Shown: positions 29,225 to 39,574, counted from the first letter of the stretch. The stretch is 64,000 bases of DNA from Acidobacteriaceae bacterium (GCA_025361625.1 JANYKL010000090.1:1-64000); one strand, 5' to 3'. Program-made: numbers and translations. Notes: generated by a model not told the origin, from the sequence alone.

Positions 29225-31381
29225 TTGAAGATGCCAGTCCAGTCGGAGTCACGGTGCTACTCTTCGAGAATGCGGGCTAGCCGCTTCTCTCAATTCGTAT
29301 GTTGCCTCGCCCTCACTCTGGTGACGACGGGCGCAGTTTCCTCCGGAAGCCAGGGCGAGAAGCCGCCTTCAACGGGCGGAGAAATTTCTGGCGAGCAAGA
29401 TAATTCGAGCCAGCTGGAAATCAAGAGTTCGGCGCTACGGATTGAATTTGATCGCAACCTGCACAGCCGGGTATCCGCCATAGCAACTTTGCAACCTGCG
29501 CCGATGACTCCCTTTTCCGCTTCGGAAACGGTGCTCGTAAATGGAATTAGCGTCTCCAACTTTTCCCTGAAAAATGAAGAGCGTGGCCCGGTTTCAGACG
29601 GTTTCGGATCGGGAGAGCGATTGGTGCTAACCGGAAAAGCTGGCGATTTGCAAAAGAAGGTAGCGGTCACGATTTATCGCGACTTTCCTGCAATTGCAAT
29701 CTTCGACGTTGAATACTCCAATCAGGGCAAGTCCCGGCTAGCAATTGGTGGATGGGCGAACGGCCAATACGTTTTAACCGCACATTCCCAAGGGCAAAAT
29801 CCGGCGTTCTGGTCTTACCAGAGTGGATCATATGCAAAACGCCCGAATTGGACGCTTCCCCTTCATCCAGGTTTTCATCAGGAAAATTATCTCGGCATGA
29901 ATGCCAGCGATTACGGAGGAGGAACACCGGTCATCGATGTTTGGAGTAAAGATGGAGGCCTCGCCGTCGGGGACATTGAACCGGGCCCGCGGTTGATTTC
30001 CCTCCCCATCTCGATGCCGGATGCGACCCACGCCCATGTGGGGGTGCGTTCAAAGAAAGATCGCACCCTTGCGCCAGGGGAGAATTTTCATACGCTAAGA
30101 ACTTTTGTGTCCGTCCATCAGGGCGACTATTTTCGCACGCTGACTGAGTACCGACGTCTGATGGTCCGGCAGGGCTTTCAGATGGCGTCCGCGCCCGAGA
30201 GTGCGTTCGGTCCGATCTGGTGCGCGTGGGGATATGGCCGCAACGTGCAACTTAAGCAGGTTTACGACACGCTTCCCACGGTCAAGAAGATGGGATTCGC
30301 ATGGGTGACGCTCGATGACGGCTGGCAGAACAACTACGGCGACTGGGGGCTAGACCCTAAGAAATTTCCGCGTGGTGACGCTGACATGAAAGCGCTCGTA
30401 GACCATATTCACGCCGAAGGTTTCAAGGCGCAACTGTGGTGGTCGCCGCTGAGCGCTGTGCCGAATTCAGAATTGCTGAAAGACCATCCGGAGTATGCGT
30501 TGCTGAACAAAGATGGCTCGCGGCGCAAAATTTCGTGGTGGAATTCTTATTACCTTTGTCCTTCGCTGAAAACTGTCACGGAATATCACAAGGCGCTGGT
30601 GCGCAAAATCATCAACGATTGGGGATTCGATGGGCTCAAACTCGATGGGCAGCATATGAACGCTGTGCCTTCTTGCTACAACCCCGCGCATCATCATGAA
30701 CGGCCTGAGGAATCAAGCGAGGCGCTACCGGGATTTTTCAAGGAAATCTACGATGAAGCGCACAGTTTGAAGTCAGATGCGCTGGTTGAATTCTGTCCAT
30801 GCGGCACCGCCTACTCCTTCTTCACTATGCCGCACTTCAATATGTCGGTCGCGTCTGACCCAGAAAATTCCTATCAGGTTCGTTCCAAGGGAAAAACGTT
30901 AAAGGCTCTGATGGGCGACAACATTCCTTACTTTGGCGATCACGTTGAACTGAGCGACGGGGCGATGGACTTCGCTTCCACGGTTGGAGTAGGGGGCGTC
31001 GTTGGCACGCAGTTTGTTCTGCCGAATCTCGTCAAGAAGCATGACAAATTCGACCTCACTCCAGAGAAGCAGAAAGTTTATGAAAAGTGGTTGAAGATAT
31101 ACAAAGACAAAATGCTTTCGCGTGGAGAGTATATGGGCGATCTCTACGACATTGGTTTTGATTTGCCTGAGGGGCATGCGATAAGAAAAAACAAGGCGAT
31201 GTATTATGCTTTTTTTGCTCCCCAGTGGAACGGGCCGATCGAATTGCGCGGGCTTGAAAATCGCGACTATCACCTGGTCGATTACGTGAACAACAAAGAT
31301 TTCGGCACAATTCACGGGCCGACTGCCAAGATTTCCACAGCATTCAAGAAACATATGTTGCTGGAGGCCGAACCGCGCTAA
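29225..31381 (+). CDS. Alpha-galactosidase-like glycoside hydrolase (GH36/GH27 clan)
   Basis: FAWVTLDDGWQNNYGDW, HAEGFKAQLWWSPL, WGFDGLKLDGQHMNAVPSC, ALVEFCPCGTAYSFF, signal peptide. Confidence 0.88.
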   Translation: MKMPVQSESRCYSSRMRASRFSQFVCCLALTLVTTGAVSSGSQGEKPPSTGGEISGEQDNSSQLEIKSSALRIEFDRNLHSRVSAIATLQPAPMTPFSASETVLVNGISVSNFSLKNEERGPVSDGFGSGERLVLTGKAGDLQKKVAVTIYRDFPAIAIFDVEYSNQGKSRLAIGGWANGQYVLTAHSQGQNPAFWSYQSGSYAKRPNWTLPLHPGFHQENYLGMNASDYGGGTPVIDVWSKDGGLAVGDIEPGPRLISLPISMPDATHAHVGVRSKKDRTLAPGENFHTLRTFVSVHQGDYFRTLTEYRRLMVRQGFQMASAPESAFGPIWCAWGYGRNVQLKQVYDTLPTVKKMGFAWVTLDDGWQNNYGDWGLDPKKFPRGDADMKALVDHIHAEGFKAQLWWSPLSAVPNSELLKDHPEYALLNKDGSRRKISWWNSYYLCPSLKTVTEYHKALVRKIINDWGFDGLKLDGQHMNAVPSCYNPAHHHERPEESSEALPGFFKEIYDEAHSLKSDALVEFCPCGTAYSFFTMPHFNMSVASDPENSYQVRSKGKTLKALMGDNIPYFGDHVELSDGAMDFASTVGVGGVVGTQFVLPNLVKKHDKFDLTPEKQKVYEKWLKIYKDKMLSRGEYMGDLYDIGFDLPEGHAIRKNKAMYYAFFAPQWNGPIELRGLENRDYHLVDYVNNKDFGTIHGPTAKISTAFKKHMLLEAEPR

Positions 31382-31534
31382 CCCAATCGACTGAGGCTAG
31401 TACAGCTTTTTCTGTCGCAGACTGGCAGAATATTTTGCAAGATTATCCTCCGCCATCCGCACCAAAGGAGTAAACCCCACTGCTAATATGGATCGGCTTA
31501 TCATTCATACAAGCATTTGTAGGAGGTAAGCGTA

Positions 31535-31720
31535 ATGGCAGCCAACCGGGTAGTACTCTATTTTGACAAGCAGGAAGACGCAGTGCTTTTTGCCCTAGCT
31601 GCCAGTTCGGTCATGTCCACGGACGGACCGGCGCGCGGGAACCGCGAGGCGCTCAAGGTTGCCGAAGAGATTTGCAAAGCCAGTCGAATCACGACTGACG
31701 GAGTTCTGAACACAAGGTGA
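31535..31720 (+). CDS. Small hypothetical protein (61 aa)
   Basis: Preceded by aggaggtaagcgta; MAANRVVLYFDKQEDAVLFALAASSVMS... Confidence 0.6.
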   Translation: MAANRVVLYFDKQEDAVLFALAASSVMSTDGPARGNREALKVAEEICKASRITTDGVLNTR

Positions 31721-31733
31721 AGGGCGGCATAAG

Positions 31734-32633
31734 ATGATTCGAAAAGCTGCGCTGCAGGTGGGGATTCCGGCGCTTCTCGTTTTCATAGCCTTAAATGCTT
31801 TTTTCGCGGTCAGCCGTTTAAAGCAGGTGCAGCAAACTGCAACGCTGGCGCTTGAGAGTTCTTCGATTCAAGCTGACATTTCTGCAGTGCTGAGAGACCT
31901 CACTAACATGGAGACCGGGCAGCGAGGCTTTCTGCTGACGGATAATTCCGAATACCTTCAGCCTTACACGGAAGGTAAAGGGAAGATCGAGGCGGACCTC
32001 ACGCGTTTGCGTGGAGCCTTGGCTGGTAGCCCAGCAAAAGAACGCGATCAGGTTGCGAAACTCGACGAACTAATTCAGTCAAAACAAGCTGAGATAGACA
32101 AGTCGATTCGTCTCAGGCAGCAGGATTTCAGGCTGCGTGCATTCAAGCTGATCGCGACTAACGAAGGCATGGGTTACATGCAGTCGCTGCGCATAATTTT
32201 AAATTCGCTATCGACGACCGAGGCGACCCGATTTGCAGCGCTCGATAAAGATCGTAGTGCCATCTTGAACGAAGCCTTGCGAAAAACCTGGATGGCGAAT
32301 CTGGTGCTTCTGCTGCTAACTGCATTTCTCTTTGGCCTGATCCACTACTATGGCCGCGGACTCGAGCACGAGGCTGCGAAGAGCAGGCGGGGTCTTGCGG
32401 TTCGCGATCTTCAGCTAGGAAAACTAACTTCCGCGCTTTCAAACCAGGCTCGTTCGAACACGTCGTCCATTGCTGCGAACGCCACTTTGCTGCTGCAAAA
32501 TTATGGCGGATTTCTTCCCCGCCAGGGGCACGAATATGCCGAGCAGATCAAGGAAGCTTCGGCACAGATGGAGCGCCTGAGGCAGGATCTAGTCGCATCG
32601 CAGAACACATACAGCGAGAATCAGGCCGCCTAG
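31734..32633 (+). CDS. CHASE3-domain membrane protein with degenerate DHp-like C-terminus and no ATPase domain
   Basis: LRDLTNMETGQRGFLLTDNSEYLQPY CHASE3 signature; second TM WMANLVLLLLTAFLFGLIHYYGRG; C-terminus SALSNQARSNTSSIAANATLLLQNYGGFLPRQGHEYAEQIKEASAQMERLRQDLVA. Confidence 0.85.
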   Translation: MIRKAALQVGIPALLVFIALNAFFAVSRLKQVQQTATLALESSSIQADISAVLRDLTNMETGQRGFLLTDNSEYLQPYTEGKGKIEADLTRLRGALAGSPAKERDQVAKLDELIQSKQAEIDKSIRLRQQDFRLRAFKLIATNEGMGYMQSLRIILNSLSTTEATRFAALDKDRSAILNEALRKTWMANLVLLLLTAFLFGLIHYYGRGLEHEAAKSRRGLAVRDLQLGKLTSALSNQARSNTSSIAANATLLLQNYGGFLPRQGHEYAEQIKEASAQMERLRQDLVASQNTYSENQAA

Positions 32634-32815
32634 CCTCACATCTATAACCAGCACTCCCCCCACAGAATCTGAATGTGGCTCGTTTCTTCGTAGCCATCCT
32701 GCCACAAATAAGCATCCAAGACCTCTGTTCATGGAGAGCTTCGATTTCAATGAAGCGTGAAGGCCTGGTAAAGGTCAATTGTTTTCTGCGAAAGCGAGGA
32801 TTGTCAAAACTTCAC

Positions 32816-33697
32816 ATGCGTATTTTAAAAGCAGGTCTAGCAAGTGTAATTGCGCTTGCGTTATCGGTAATCGCCGCGCCAGCCGAGACTCCATCTTCAG
32901 TGTTCAAGGTGCCAACCGCGGGGATTGTTTCGGTTGCTCACACATTGAATGCTCCCTCATTGAATATCGAGGCAAGTGCGACCGACTCCGATCTGCCTCG
33001 CGATGATTCTTCGACAGCGCGTACGGAGTCAGGGCCGCACAAGGGATTCATGGGCCGCGTGGTCAAGCGGTTGCTTGACGATCAGAAAGGAATGTATGCC
33101 GCTCCCTTCAAGCGCTCGAATATCAAGTGGGACGCACTTTTTCTTGCGGGCACTGGGTCTCTGCTTGCCACCGACCGGCGAATCGAAACGCATGTGCCTC
33201 ATAGCAATTTCACGCTCGCGCAACGAACCTCGAATGCTGGCTTGGTCGTCGTAGCCGGGTCCGCTGGGGTAGTTTCGCTCTATGGCCTAAAGTCCGACAA
33301 TGCCCACGCAAAGGAAGCAGGATTATTGGAAGTTGAGACCCTAGCTAACACATTCCTCGTGTATGCCCCAATGCAGTTGATCGCCGGGCGAGCGCGCCCC
33401 GACGAGGGCAATGGAAAGGGCGACTTCTTGAGTCACCATGCTCTCAACACGTCGTTTCCAGCTGGCCACGCAATGTTTTCCTTCGCTATGGCAACGGTTC
33501 TGGCACGGGAGTACCCGCGGCCCTGGTTTCGAGTGGTGGCATATGGAGCCGCAACAGTCGTGGCGCTGAGCCGATTCCGAGCCCGCGATCATTGGGCATC
33601 CGATACTTTTGTGGGAGCTGGACTGGGGTTTGCTATCGGATCCCACATTTTTCACGCGCACTGCGATTCCGAGTTGAGCTCATCGTGCCATCGATAA
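32816..33697 (+). CDS. PAP2 superfamily phosphatase, secreted
   Basis: GRARPDEG..TSFPAGHAMFSFAMATV..SRFRARDHWASDTFVGAGLG; start at 32816 gives a signal peptide. Confidence 0.88.
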   Translation: MRILKAGLASVIALALSVIAAPAETPSSVFKVPTAGIVSVAHTLNAPSLNIEASATDSDLPRDDSSTARTESGPHKGFMGRVVKRLLDDQKGMYAAPFKRSNIKWDALFLAGTGSLLATDRRIETHVPHSNFTLAQRTSNAGLVVVAGSAGVVSLYGLKSDNAHAKEAGLLEVETLANTFLVYAPMQLIAGRARPDEGNGKGDFLSHHALNTSFPAGHAMFSFAMATVLAREYPRPWFRVVAYGAATVVALSRFRARDHWASDTFVGAGLGFAIGSHIFHAHCDSELSSSCHR

Positions 33698-34003
33698 AAA
33701 CAGGTTTACCCCGAGGGAAAGCTGCGGAACTAGCCCAGGCCAGGAAACTGGAAGACGCGCCGGGTGAGTCGTAATCGCTTGCTCAGGGCGTATTCGAAGC
33801 TAAAACCGTCTTCGACTGGGACGCACCCGGCGCTTCCAAACTGTTTTGCAGTTAGCGACAGGCTAACGCACCGGCCGCGGCGCTGATATCGGCTAAAGGC
33901 TGTAGTGAACAAATCTGGTAGTGGACTGTTTTCACAGATTCTCAAAGATGAGCGCACTACACCATTCATTTAGATAGTGGCGGCAGAAGCCGAGTCGTTT
34001 ACG

Positions 34004-34072
34004 CCGTTCATTATTCGCCGCTCATTGTTCCCCGTTCATTGTTCGCCGCTGTTCGTCCCTCATTGTTCGTTG
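34004..34072. repeat. Imperfect ~14-bp tandem repeat (about five units)
   Basis: CGTTCATTATTCGC / CGCTCATTGTTCCC / CGTTCATTGTTCGC / CGCTGTTCGTC / CCTCATTGTTCG. Confidence 0.75.
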
Positions 34073-37000
34073 GGAACCTTGATCGGCTCGAACGCAGCTT
34101 GCTGCAACTTCTCGTTTAATTGCCGCAGCGTCGTTTGCTTAAATTTCTCCCACTCGGCAACTCGCTTCTTCGCCTGCTCACTTGCTTCCTTGTAAACCGC
34201 GAGAGCTTGCGACGGGACAGCGCGATCTCCGCCCTCGACGACTCGAAGTACAGAGGCCAAAGCATCGGCGGCCTCCTGCAATCCCTTTGCGCCACGGTTT
34301 CGCCCGTCGCCGGAAACGATTGCAGTCATCGAAACTTGCGAGTCGCGCAGACTTGAGGCAAGATTGCCCGCGCCGTCACTCGGTTGATTTGGCCCAGGGG
34401 TATGAATGTCGTCAGTTTGTCCACTAGCATTTGCCTTAGTTTCATCGCTGGCAAGCTGCTTTTGCATCGAACCGATCTGTTCGATCACGCGCCGCGCACT
34501 GTCAGTTTCCCCGAAAATCTGAAGGCCCAACTGCAACTGCTGAGCGAGGTCTTCAGGCTTTGTGGGCGAGCGGGGATCCATCGTGAGATGGAGAGGTTGC
34601 TCTTGTACCTTGCCATCGACTGTCAGACGCACCCGATAGGTTCCAGGCACGGCCTTTGGAGCAAGCGGCGGACCATCCTCGTCTTGCGCTTGCTCTTGAA
34701 TGAGGCCCGCCCATCGCAGATCCCACACGAAGCGATGCATACCGGCGCTGGTCGCCGGATCTTGGGGGAGCGTTAGCCAGCGCTCGGCGATGGGGACTGG
34801 GCCACGCTTTTCCGCGGCCTTTGCAGCGGAATGGTTTTCCGACGAAAACTGGCGAACCAGCTTTTTTTGTGCATCGATAATCTCCAGTTGAACGCTTTTC
34901 GCATCGCCAGAAAGAACGTAATCAATGATCGCACCGCTAGGCGGGTTATCTGCTGTCGGCTCCTCCGGAGGAAGCGGCGTACCTGGGAAACTATCGTTGT
35001 CGATGCGAACCGCCTCCGCCGGGCGAAACAAAAACGGGGCATTCTTTTTCAGTGCTTCGTTCATCTCACGTAACGGGGAAATATCGTCTAATACCCAGAA
35101 CGAACGTCCGTGAGTAGCGATCACCAAGTCGTCGCCGTGGACGTTGAGATCACGCACTGAGGTTGCAGGTAGATTCATCTGGATCGACTGCCAACGATCA
35201 CCGTCGTCGAACGAAACGTAGACGCCCAATTCAGTCCCGGCGAAAAGCAATCCTCTACGCTTTGGATCTTCTCGTACGGCACGCATGAAAGCGGGAGCGG
35301 TCATTCCCTCGTTGATTCGCTGCCATGTAGCGCCATAGTCGCGCGTGCGATAAAGGTAGGGAGCCTGATCATCGAGGCGGCTGCGATCGACAGCCGCGTA
35401 TGCCACCGCGGGATCGAAATGCGATGCTTCGATCATCGAAATCTTGCTCCAGTCGCTCAATCCGGGGGGAGTGACGTTTTTCCAGGTCTTTCCGTCATCG
35501 CGAGTCACGTGGATCAGGCCGGAATCGCTACCTGCCCAAATGACCTCGCGCCGAATAGGCGATGCCGCGATCGCGTACACCACTCCAAAGCCAGTGGCTT
35601 TCGCGTTTTCGACCGTCGGTTCCGGTGCTGACGAGCCTTGCGAAGGTGCAGCCTGCTCCTTTTGGGTCTTCGAGGTTTCGTCCTTGGAGACCTGTTTCTG
35701 CGCAGAACTTTCGCGGTCGTCGTATGTCTGTTCTGATCCAGTGAGATCGGGGCTGATAGTCTCCCAGTTCAATCCACCGTCCATCGTTTTCATGACGTAC
35801 TGCGTTCCGAGGTACAGCGCTTTGGGATCGGCGGCCGAAGCTGCCAACACTGGAGTCCACGGGGCTCGATACTTGCGCTTATTAATCTCGGTGCCAAACG
35901 ACATTGCCGGCCAAGGTGTGATGTCCTGGCTGAGTCCGGTTTTTTTGTTAAAGCGAGCGATGGGACCAAATGTCCCGCTCAGGTAAATAATGTTCGGGTT
36001 CGCTGCATCGACGACGAGGTATCCACTCTCGCTTTCGCCTGCCGTGATCCAGTCGCGTGGTGTGATTCGCGCGTGGTCGGTACGACTGACCACGGCGGCG
36101 CTGCCGCTATCCTGCTGTGCGCCGTAGACGGTGTAGGGGAACTGATTGTCGGTGGTTACGTGATAGAACTGCGCCGTGGGTTGGTTATACCAGGTGCTCC
36201 AGGTCTCTCCTCGATTCAAACTGACCGTCGTTCCTTGATCGGTCCCGAGCACCATGCGCGAAGAATTTTTTGGATCGATCCATAACTGGTGATAGTCGTC
36301 TCCGCCGGGAGCGCCGCGCAGAACCGAGATAGTTTTCCCACCATCTTCCGACCGATAAAGGGCGACGTTCGGCATGTAGAGCACGTCCGCATTTTCCGGA
36401 TCGACCGTCACTCGGTTGAAATACCACGCCCGGCTGGTAAGCCGCGGGTCGGCATTCGCGAGCGTCCAATGATCGCCACCATCGTCAGAACGGTAAAGTC
36501 CAGATTTTTCTGGCTGTGCCTTGACCGAGATGAGAGCGTAAGTGCGGCGTCCATCCGGAGCGACATCAACGCCAACCCTTCCCCAATCACCATCTGGGAG
36601 TCCATTGCCTTGCAGTCGCGACCAGCTCTTGCCTGCGTCTTGCGAGCGGTAGAGACCTCCTCCAGGACCATCGATAGGAGCGTATGTGCTCCACGGCGGA
36701 CGATGGCTGTGCCACGCTCCGGCAAAAAAAAGAGAAGGCACCGAACTTGCCATGGCCAGATCGGAGATCCCGATTTCAGGGCCAAGATTCAGCGCCAGCG
36801 TCCAATGCTCCCCTCCATCGGTCGATTTATAAACACCGCGCTCCGGATTCGGACCGTACGCGTGCCCCAGGGCCCCGACGTAAACGACGGATGCATTCTG
36901 GGGATCGACAACGATACGGCTGATTTGACGCGTGCCTTCAAGGCCGATGTGTTTCCAGGTTGTGCCGCCATCGCCTGACCGGTACATTCCGATGCCCGAA

Positions 37001-37362
37001 GAAAGATCCGAGCGGATATCAGTCTCGCCGGTTCCGGCGTAAATAATTTTTGGATCAGAAGGAGCTATCGCGAGAGCGCCGATCGAACCGACGGGCTGGC
37101 CATCGAAAATCGGCGTCCAAACGGCACCGGCGTCGGTGGTCTTCCATATGCCGCCATTGACGGATCCAAAGTAGAAAATCGCAGCGTCGCCGGCGATTCC
37201 CGCAACCGCGACGACGCGGCCTCCACGAAACGGGCCGATCATTCGCCACTTGAGATCACCCATCGACGCGGGAGATACGGTTTGCGCTAATAATGCCGCG
37301 GTCGGAATGAGGCAAACGATAAAAGCAAACAACCGGACGCAATGGGAACGGAATATGCGCAA
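34060..37362 (-). CDS. Sortilin/VPS10-like BNR-repeat beta-propeller protein, secreted
   Basis: GDLKWRMIGPFRGGRVVAVAGIAGD, GGIWKTTDAGAVWTPIFDGQPVGSIGALAIAPSDPKIIYAGTGE, repeated BNR blocks. Confidence 0.93.
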   Translation of the reverse strand: MRIFRSHCVRLFAFIVCLIPTAALLAQTVSPASMGDLKWRMIGPFRGGRVVAVAGIAGDAAIFYFGSVNGGIWKTTDAGAVWTPIFDGQPVGSIGALAIAPSDPKIIYAGTGETDIRSDLSSGIGMYRSGDGGTTWKHIGLEGTRQISRIVVDPQNASVVYVGALGHAYGPNPERGVYKSTDGGEHWTLALNLGPEIGISDLAMASSVPSLFFAGAWHSHRPPWSTYAPIDGPGGGLYRSQDAGKSWSRLQGNGLPDGDWGRVGVDVAPDGRRTYALISVKAQPEKSGLYRSDDGGDHWTLANADPRLTSRAWYFNRVTVDPENADVLYMPNVALYRSEDGGKTISVLRGAPGGDDYHQLWIDPKNSSRMVLGTDQGTTVSLNRGETWSTWYNQPTAQFYHVTTDNQFPYTVYGAQQDSGSAAVVSRTDHARITPRDWITAGESESGYLVVDAANPNIIYLSGTFGPIARFNKKTGLSQDITPWPAMSFGTEINKRKYRAPWTPVLAASAADPKALYLGTQYVMKTMDGGLNWETISPDLTGSEQTYDDRESSAQKQVSKDETSKTQKEQAAPSQGSSAPEPTVENAKATGFGVVYAIAASPIRREVIWAGSDSGLIHVTRDDGKTWKNVTPPGLSDWSKISMIEASHFDPAVAYAAVDRSRLDDQAPYLYRTRDYGATWQRINEGMTAPAFMRAVREDPKRRGLLFAGTELGVYVSFDDGDRWQSIQMNLPATSVRDLNVHGDDLVIATHGRSFWVLDDISPLREMNEALKKNAPFLFRPAEAVRIDNDSFPGTPLPPEEPTADNPPSGAIIDYVLSGDAKSVQLEIIDAQKKLVRQFSSENHSAAKAAEKRGPVPIAERWLTLPQDPATSAGMHRFVWDLRWAGLIQEQAQDEDGPPLAPKAVPGTYRVRLTVDGKVQEQPLHLTMDPRSPTKPEDLAQQLQLGLQIFGETDSARRVIEQIGSMQKQLASDETKANASGQTDDIHTPGPNQPSDGAGNLASSLRDSQVSMTAIVSGDGRNRGAKGLQEAADALASVLRVVEGGDRAVPSQALAVYKEASEQAKKRVAEWEKFKQTTLRQLNEKLQQAAFEPIKVPNEQ

Positions 37363-37485
37363 TCTGACGCCTCGTGTTTAAATTTTGTGACCTGTCTTCA
37401 CTTATAGCGATTGAGTCGAGATTTTACGCCAGCGCGGTTGCGAATGTAACTTGCCGCTTCATTCATCAACGATGTCTAATGTTGC

Positions 37486-38025
37486 ATGCGTCTAGACGAT
37501 GCTGCCGTTCTGGCTATCATCCTGCTTGTCATGGTGGTGGGATTGCTGTTGCTGCTGCACCGCACTCGCCTTGGGTCCCTGGTACACGAGCAAATCCACG
37601 ACCGCCCTCGCCGCCGGCTTTTTCTCGCTTCTGTAAGCTTCTTTCTGACTTTTGCTATCGTGCGGGGAATGGTTTATTGCATACGGCACCAGATACCCCC
37701 GTTCCATTACATCGAGATGGGCGGACGCCATATCCATCACCTGGTCGTTGGGATTTTACTTCTGCTGGGCGTGGGCTATGGATGGTTATGTGAAATTGGC
37801 ACGGGGGCTGATTCATCCTCACGTTTCGCCAGCACAATCATGTCAATTCTCTACGGCGTGGGGGCGGCACTCACACTGGATGAGTTTGCGCTTTGGCTCA
37901 ACTTGAAAGATGTCTATTTTGTGCGCGAGGGCCGCTCAAGCATCGACGCGATCATTCTTTTCGGGGCGTTGTTGGCGATTGGCGGTTGGGGAGCCCCTTT
38001 GTTTTCCAGAAAGGCGAAGGGATAG
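37486..38025 (+). CDS. Integral membrane protein, hypothetical
   Basis: Several hydrophobic segments; HIHHLVVGILLLLGVGYGW; LTLDEFALWLNLKDVYF. Confidence 0.75.
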   Translation: MRLDDAAVLAIILLVMVVGLLLLLHRTRLGSLVHEQIHDRPRRRLFLASVSFFLTFAIVRGMVYCIRHQIPPFHYIEMGGRHIHHLVVGILLLLGVGYGWLCEIGTGADSSSRFASTIMSILYGVGAALTLDEFALWLNLKDVYFVREGRSSIDAIILFGALLAIGGWGAPLFSRKAKG

Positions 38026-38177
38026 GCCCACCAAAGTACATAAGCTACGGGACGCGAAATCCAGATTGTGATTCGATGCTTCGGTTGAACTAGTTTCAAA
38101 TTCTCGATCCACCGATCAAAAAGGACGCAGTGGTAGTATTTCGTGGCGAAAGGATTTTTCGCGCTCCGGCCCATGCA

Positions 38178-39368
38178 ATGACCCACTCCGCCCGCTCCGT
38201 CGCCTCTCCCAGAGTAGTCAGCATCTCTGATCTCCGCGCCATCGCCAAGCGGCGTGTGCCTGGTTCGGTCTTCGATTATCTTGATGGCGGTGCGGAGGGC
38301 GAAGTCACTCTGCGTGAAAATTGTCGCGTGTTTGAAGACGTTACTTTCCGTCCGCGCCATGCAGTTGGGTTCGTCGAGTGTCCGCTGCGCACGCGCGTTC
38401 TCGGCTTCGATCTCGCCGTGCCCTTTCTCCTCGCCCCGGTTGGATATAGCCGCCTGATGCATCCGGCAGGGGAAGTGGCAGCGGCCCGAGCGGCTGGGAA
38501 TGCAGGAACGGCCTACATTCTCTCCACGATTTCCGGTCACAGGCTCGAAGACGTGAAGGCCGCCTCGAAAGGCCCGGTTTTTTATCAGCTCTATTTAATG
38601 GGAGGTCGCGGCGCTGCTGAAGCGGTGATTGACCGGGCTCGCATCGCCGGATTCTCGGCGCTGGTGGTGACGATTGACACGCCTGTCTCCGGTATTCGCG
38701 AGCGCGATTTCCGCAACGGAATGAAAGAATTGGTCAGCGGTAGCGCACTTGATAAAATTCCGTATCTGCCACAAATTCTCGCCCACCCCGGTTGGCTGAT
38801 GGGCTATTTGCGAGACGGCGGAACGCCGCCACTTCCAAACGTCGTGGTTCCTGGCAAAGGCCCAATGCCCCTTGTCGACATCACAGCTGCGCTCGCCGCT
38901 TCGACGGTAACTTGGAGCGATCTCAAATGGATACGCGAACACTGGCGTGGCCCTATCGTCGTCAAGGGAGTTCTGACCGCAGACGACGCGCGGCGTTCAG
39001 TGGATGAAGGTGCGGCCGCAATCTCCGTTTCGAATCATGGAGGCCGCCAACTCGATTGCGTAGAGGCATCGTTGCGCGCGTTACCCGAGGTAGTCAAAGC
39101 AGTGCACGGGCAAACTGAAATTCTGATGGACGGAGGAATTCGGCGAGGTAGCGACATCATCAAGGCCCTCTGCTTGGGAGCGCGCGCTGTTCTGTGCGGG
39201 CGCGCATACGCATATGGTCTCGCCGCTGCAGGAGAGGCTGGCGTCAACCGCGCAATCGAAATCCTGCGCACCGATCTCGACCGGTCACTACGACTGGTCG
39301 GCTGCCCCAGCGTGGATCAACTCGACCGCTCCTATGTGAATGTGCCCGCCAACTGGGACGCCGATTAA
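38178..39368 (+). CDS. FMN-dependent alpha-hydroxy-acid oxidizing protein (LldD/GOX family)
   Basis: VFDYLDGGAEGEVTLREN, PFLLAPVGYSRLMHPAGE, PIVVKGVLTADDARRSVDEGAAAISVSNHGGRQLD, ILMDGGIRRGSDIIKALCLGARAVLCGRAYAYGLAAAGEAGV. Confidence 0.95.
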   Translation: MTHSARSVASPRVVSISDLRAIAKRRVPGSVFDYLDGGAEGEVTLRENCRVFEDVTFRPRHAVGFVECPLRTRVLGFDLAVPFLLAPVGYSRLMHPAGEVAAARAAGNAGTAYILSTISGHRLEDVKAASKGPVFYQLYLMGGRGAAEAVIDRARIAGFSALVVTIDTPVSGIRERDFRNGMKELVSGSALDKIPYLPQILAHPGWLMGYLRDGGTPPLPNVVVPGKGPMPLVDITAALAASTVTWSDLKWIREHWRGPIVVKGVLTADDARRSVDEGAAAISVSNHGGRQLDCVEASLRALPEVVKAVHGQTEILMDGGIRRGSDIIKALCLGARAVLCGRAYAYGLAAAGEAGVNRAIEILRTDLDRSLRLVGCPSVDQLDRSYVNVPANWDAD

Positions 39369-39374
39369 TTTCAG

Positions 39375-39566
39375 CTATGCTGCGCTTTTGTGCTCCAGAA
39401 CTAAGTGGCGCTCAAACGCCCTCATCAATTGCTGTTGGAAGTCAAGCAGCTCAGGACGATGCTGGGTTGACGCTGCTTTGAAACATTTGTCCGGGCAGGT
39501 GGAGCAACATGCCTCCACCGGGATATTTGCGAGCCATTTAGTCACGCGAAGCGTTGGATTCTTCAT
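39375..39566 (-). CDS. Small cysteine-containing hypothetical protein (63 aa)
   Basis: MKNPTLRVTKWLANIPVEACCSTCPDKCFKAASTQHRPELLDFQQQLMRAFERHLVLEHKS; lies beyond a minus-strand terminator. Confidence 0.5.
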   Translation of the reverse strand: MKNPTLRVTKWLANIPVEACCSTCPDKCFKAASTQHRPELLDFQQQLMRAFERHLVLEHKSAA

Positions 39567-39574
39567 GGCGATCC

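Noticed and set aside
34004-34072. CRISPR array
   Set aside because: Units are ~14 bp, contiguous and without spacers; no cas genes nearby.
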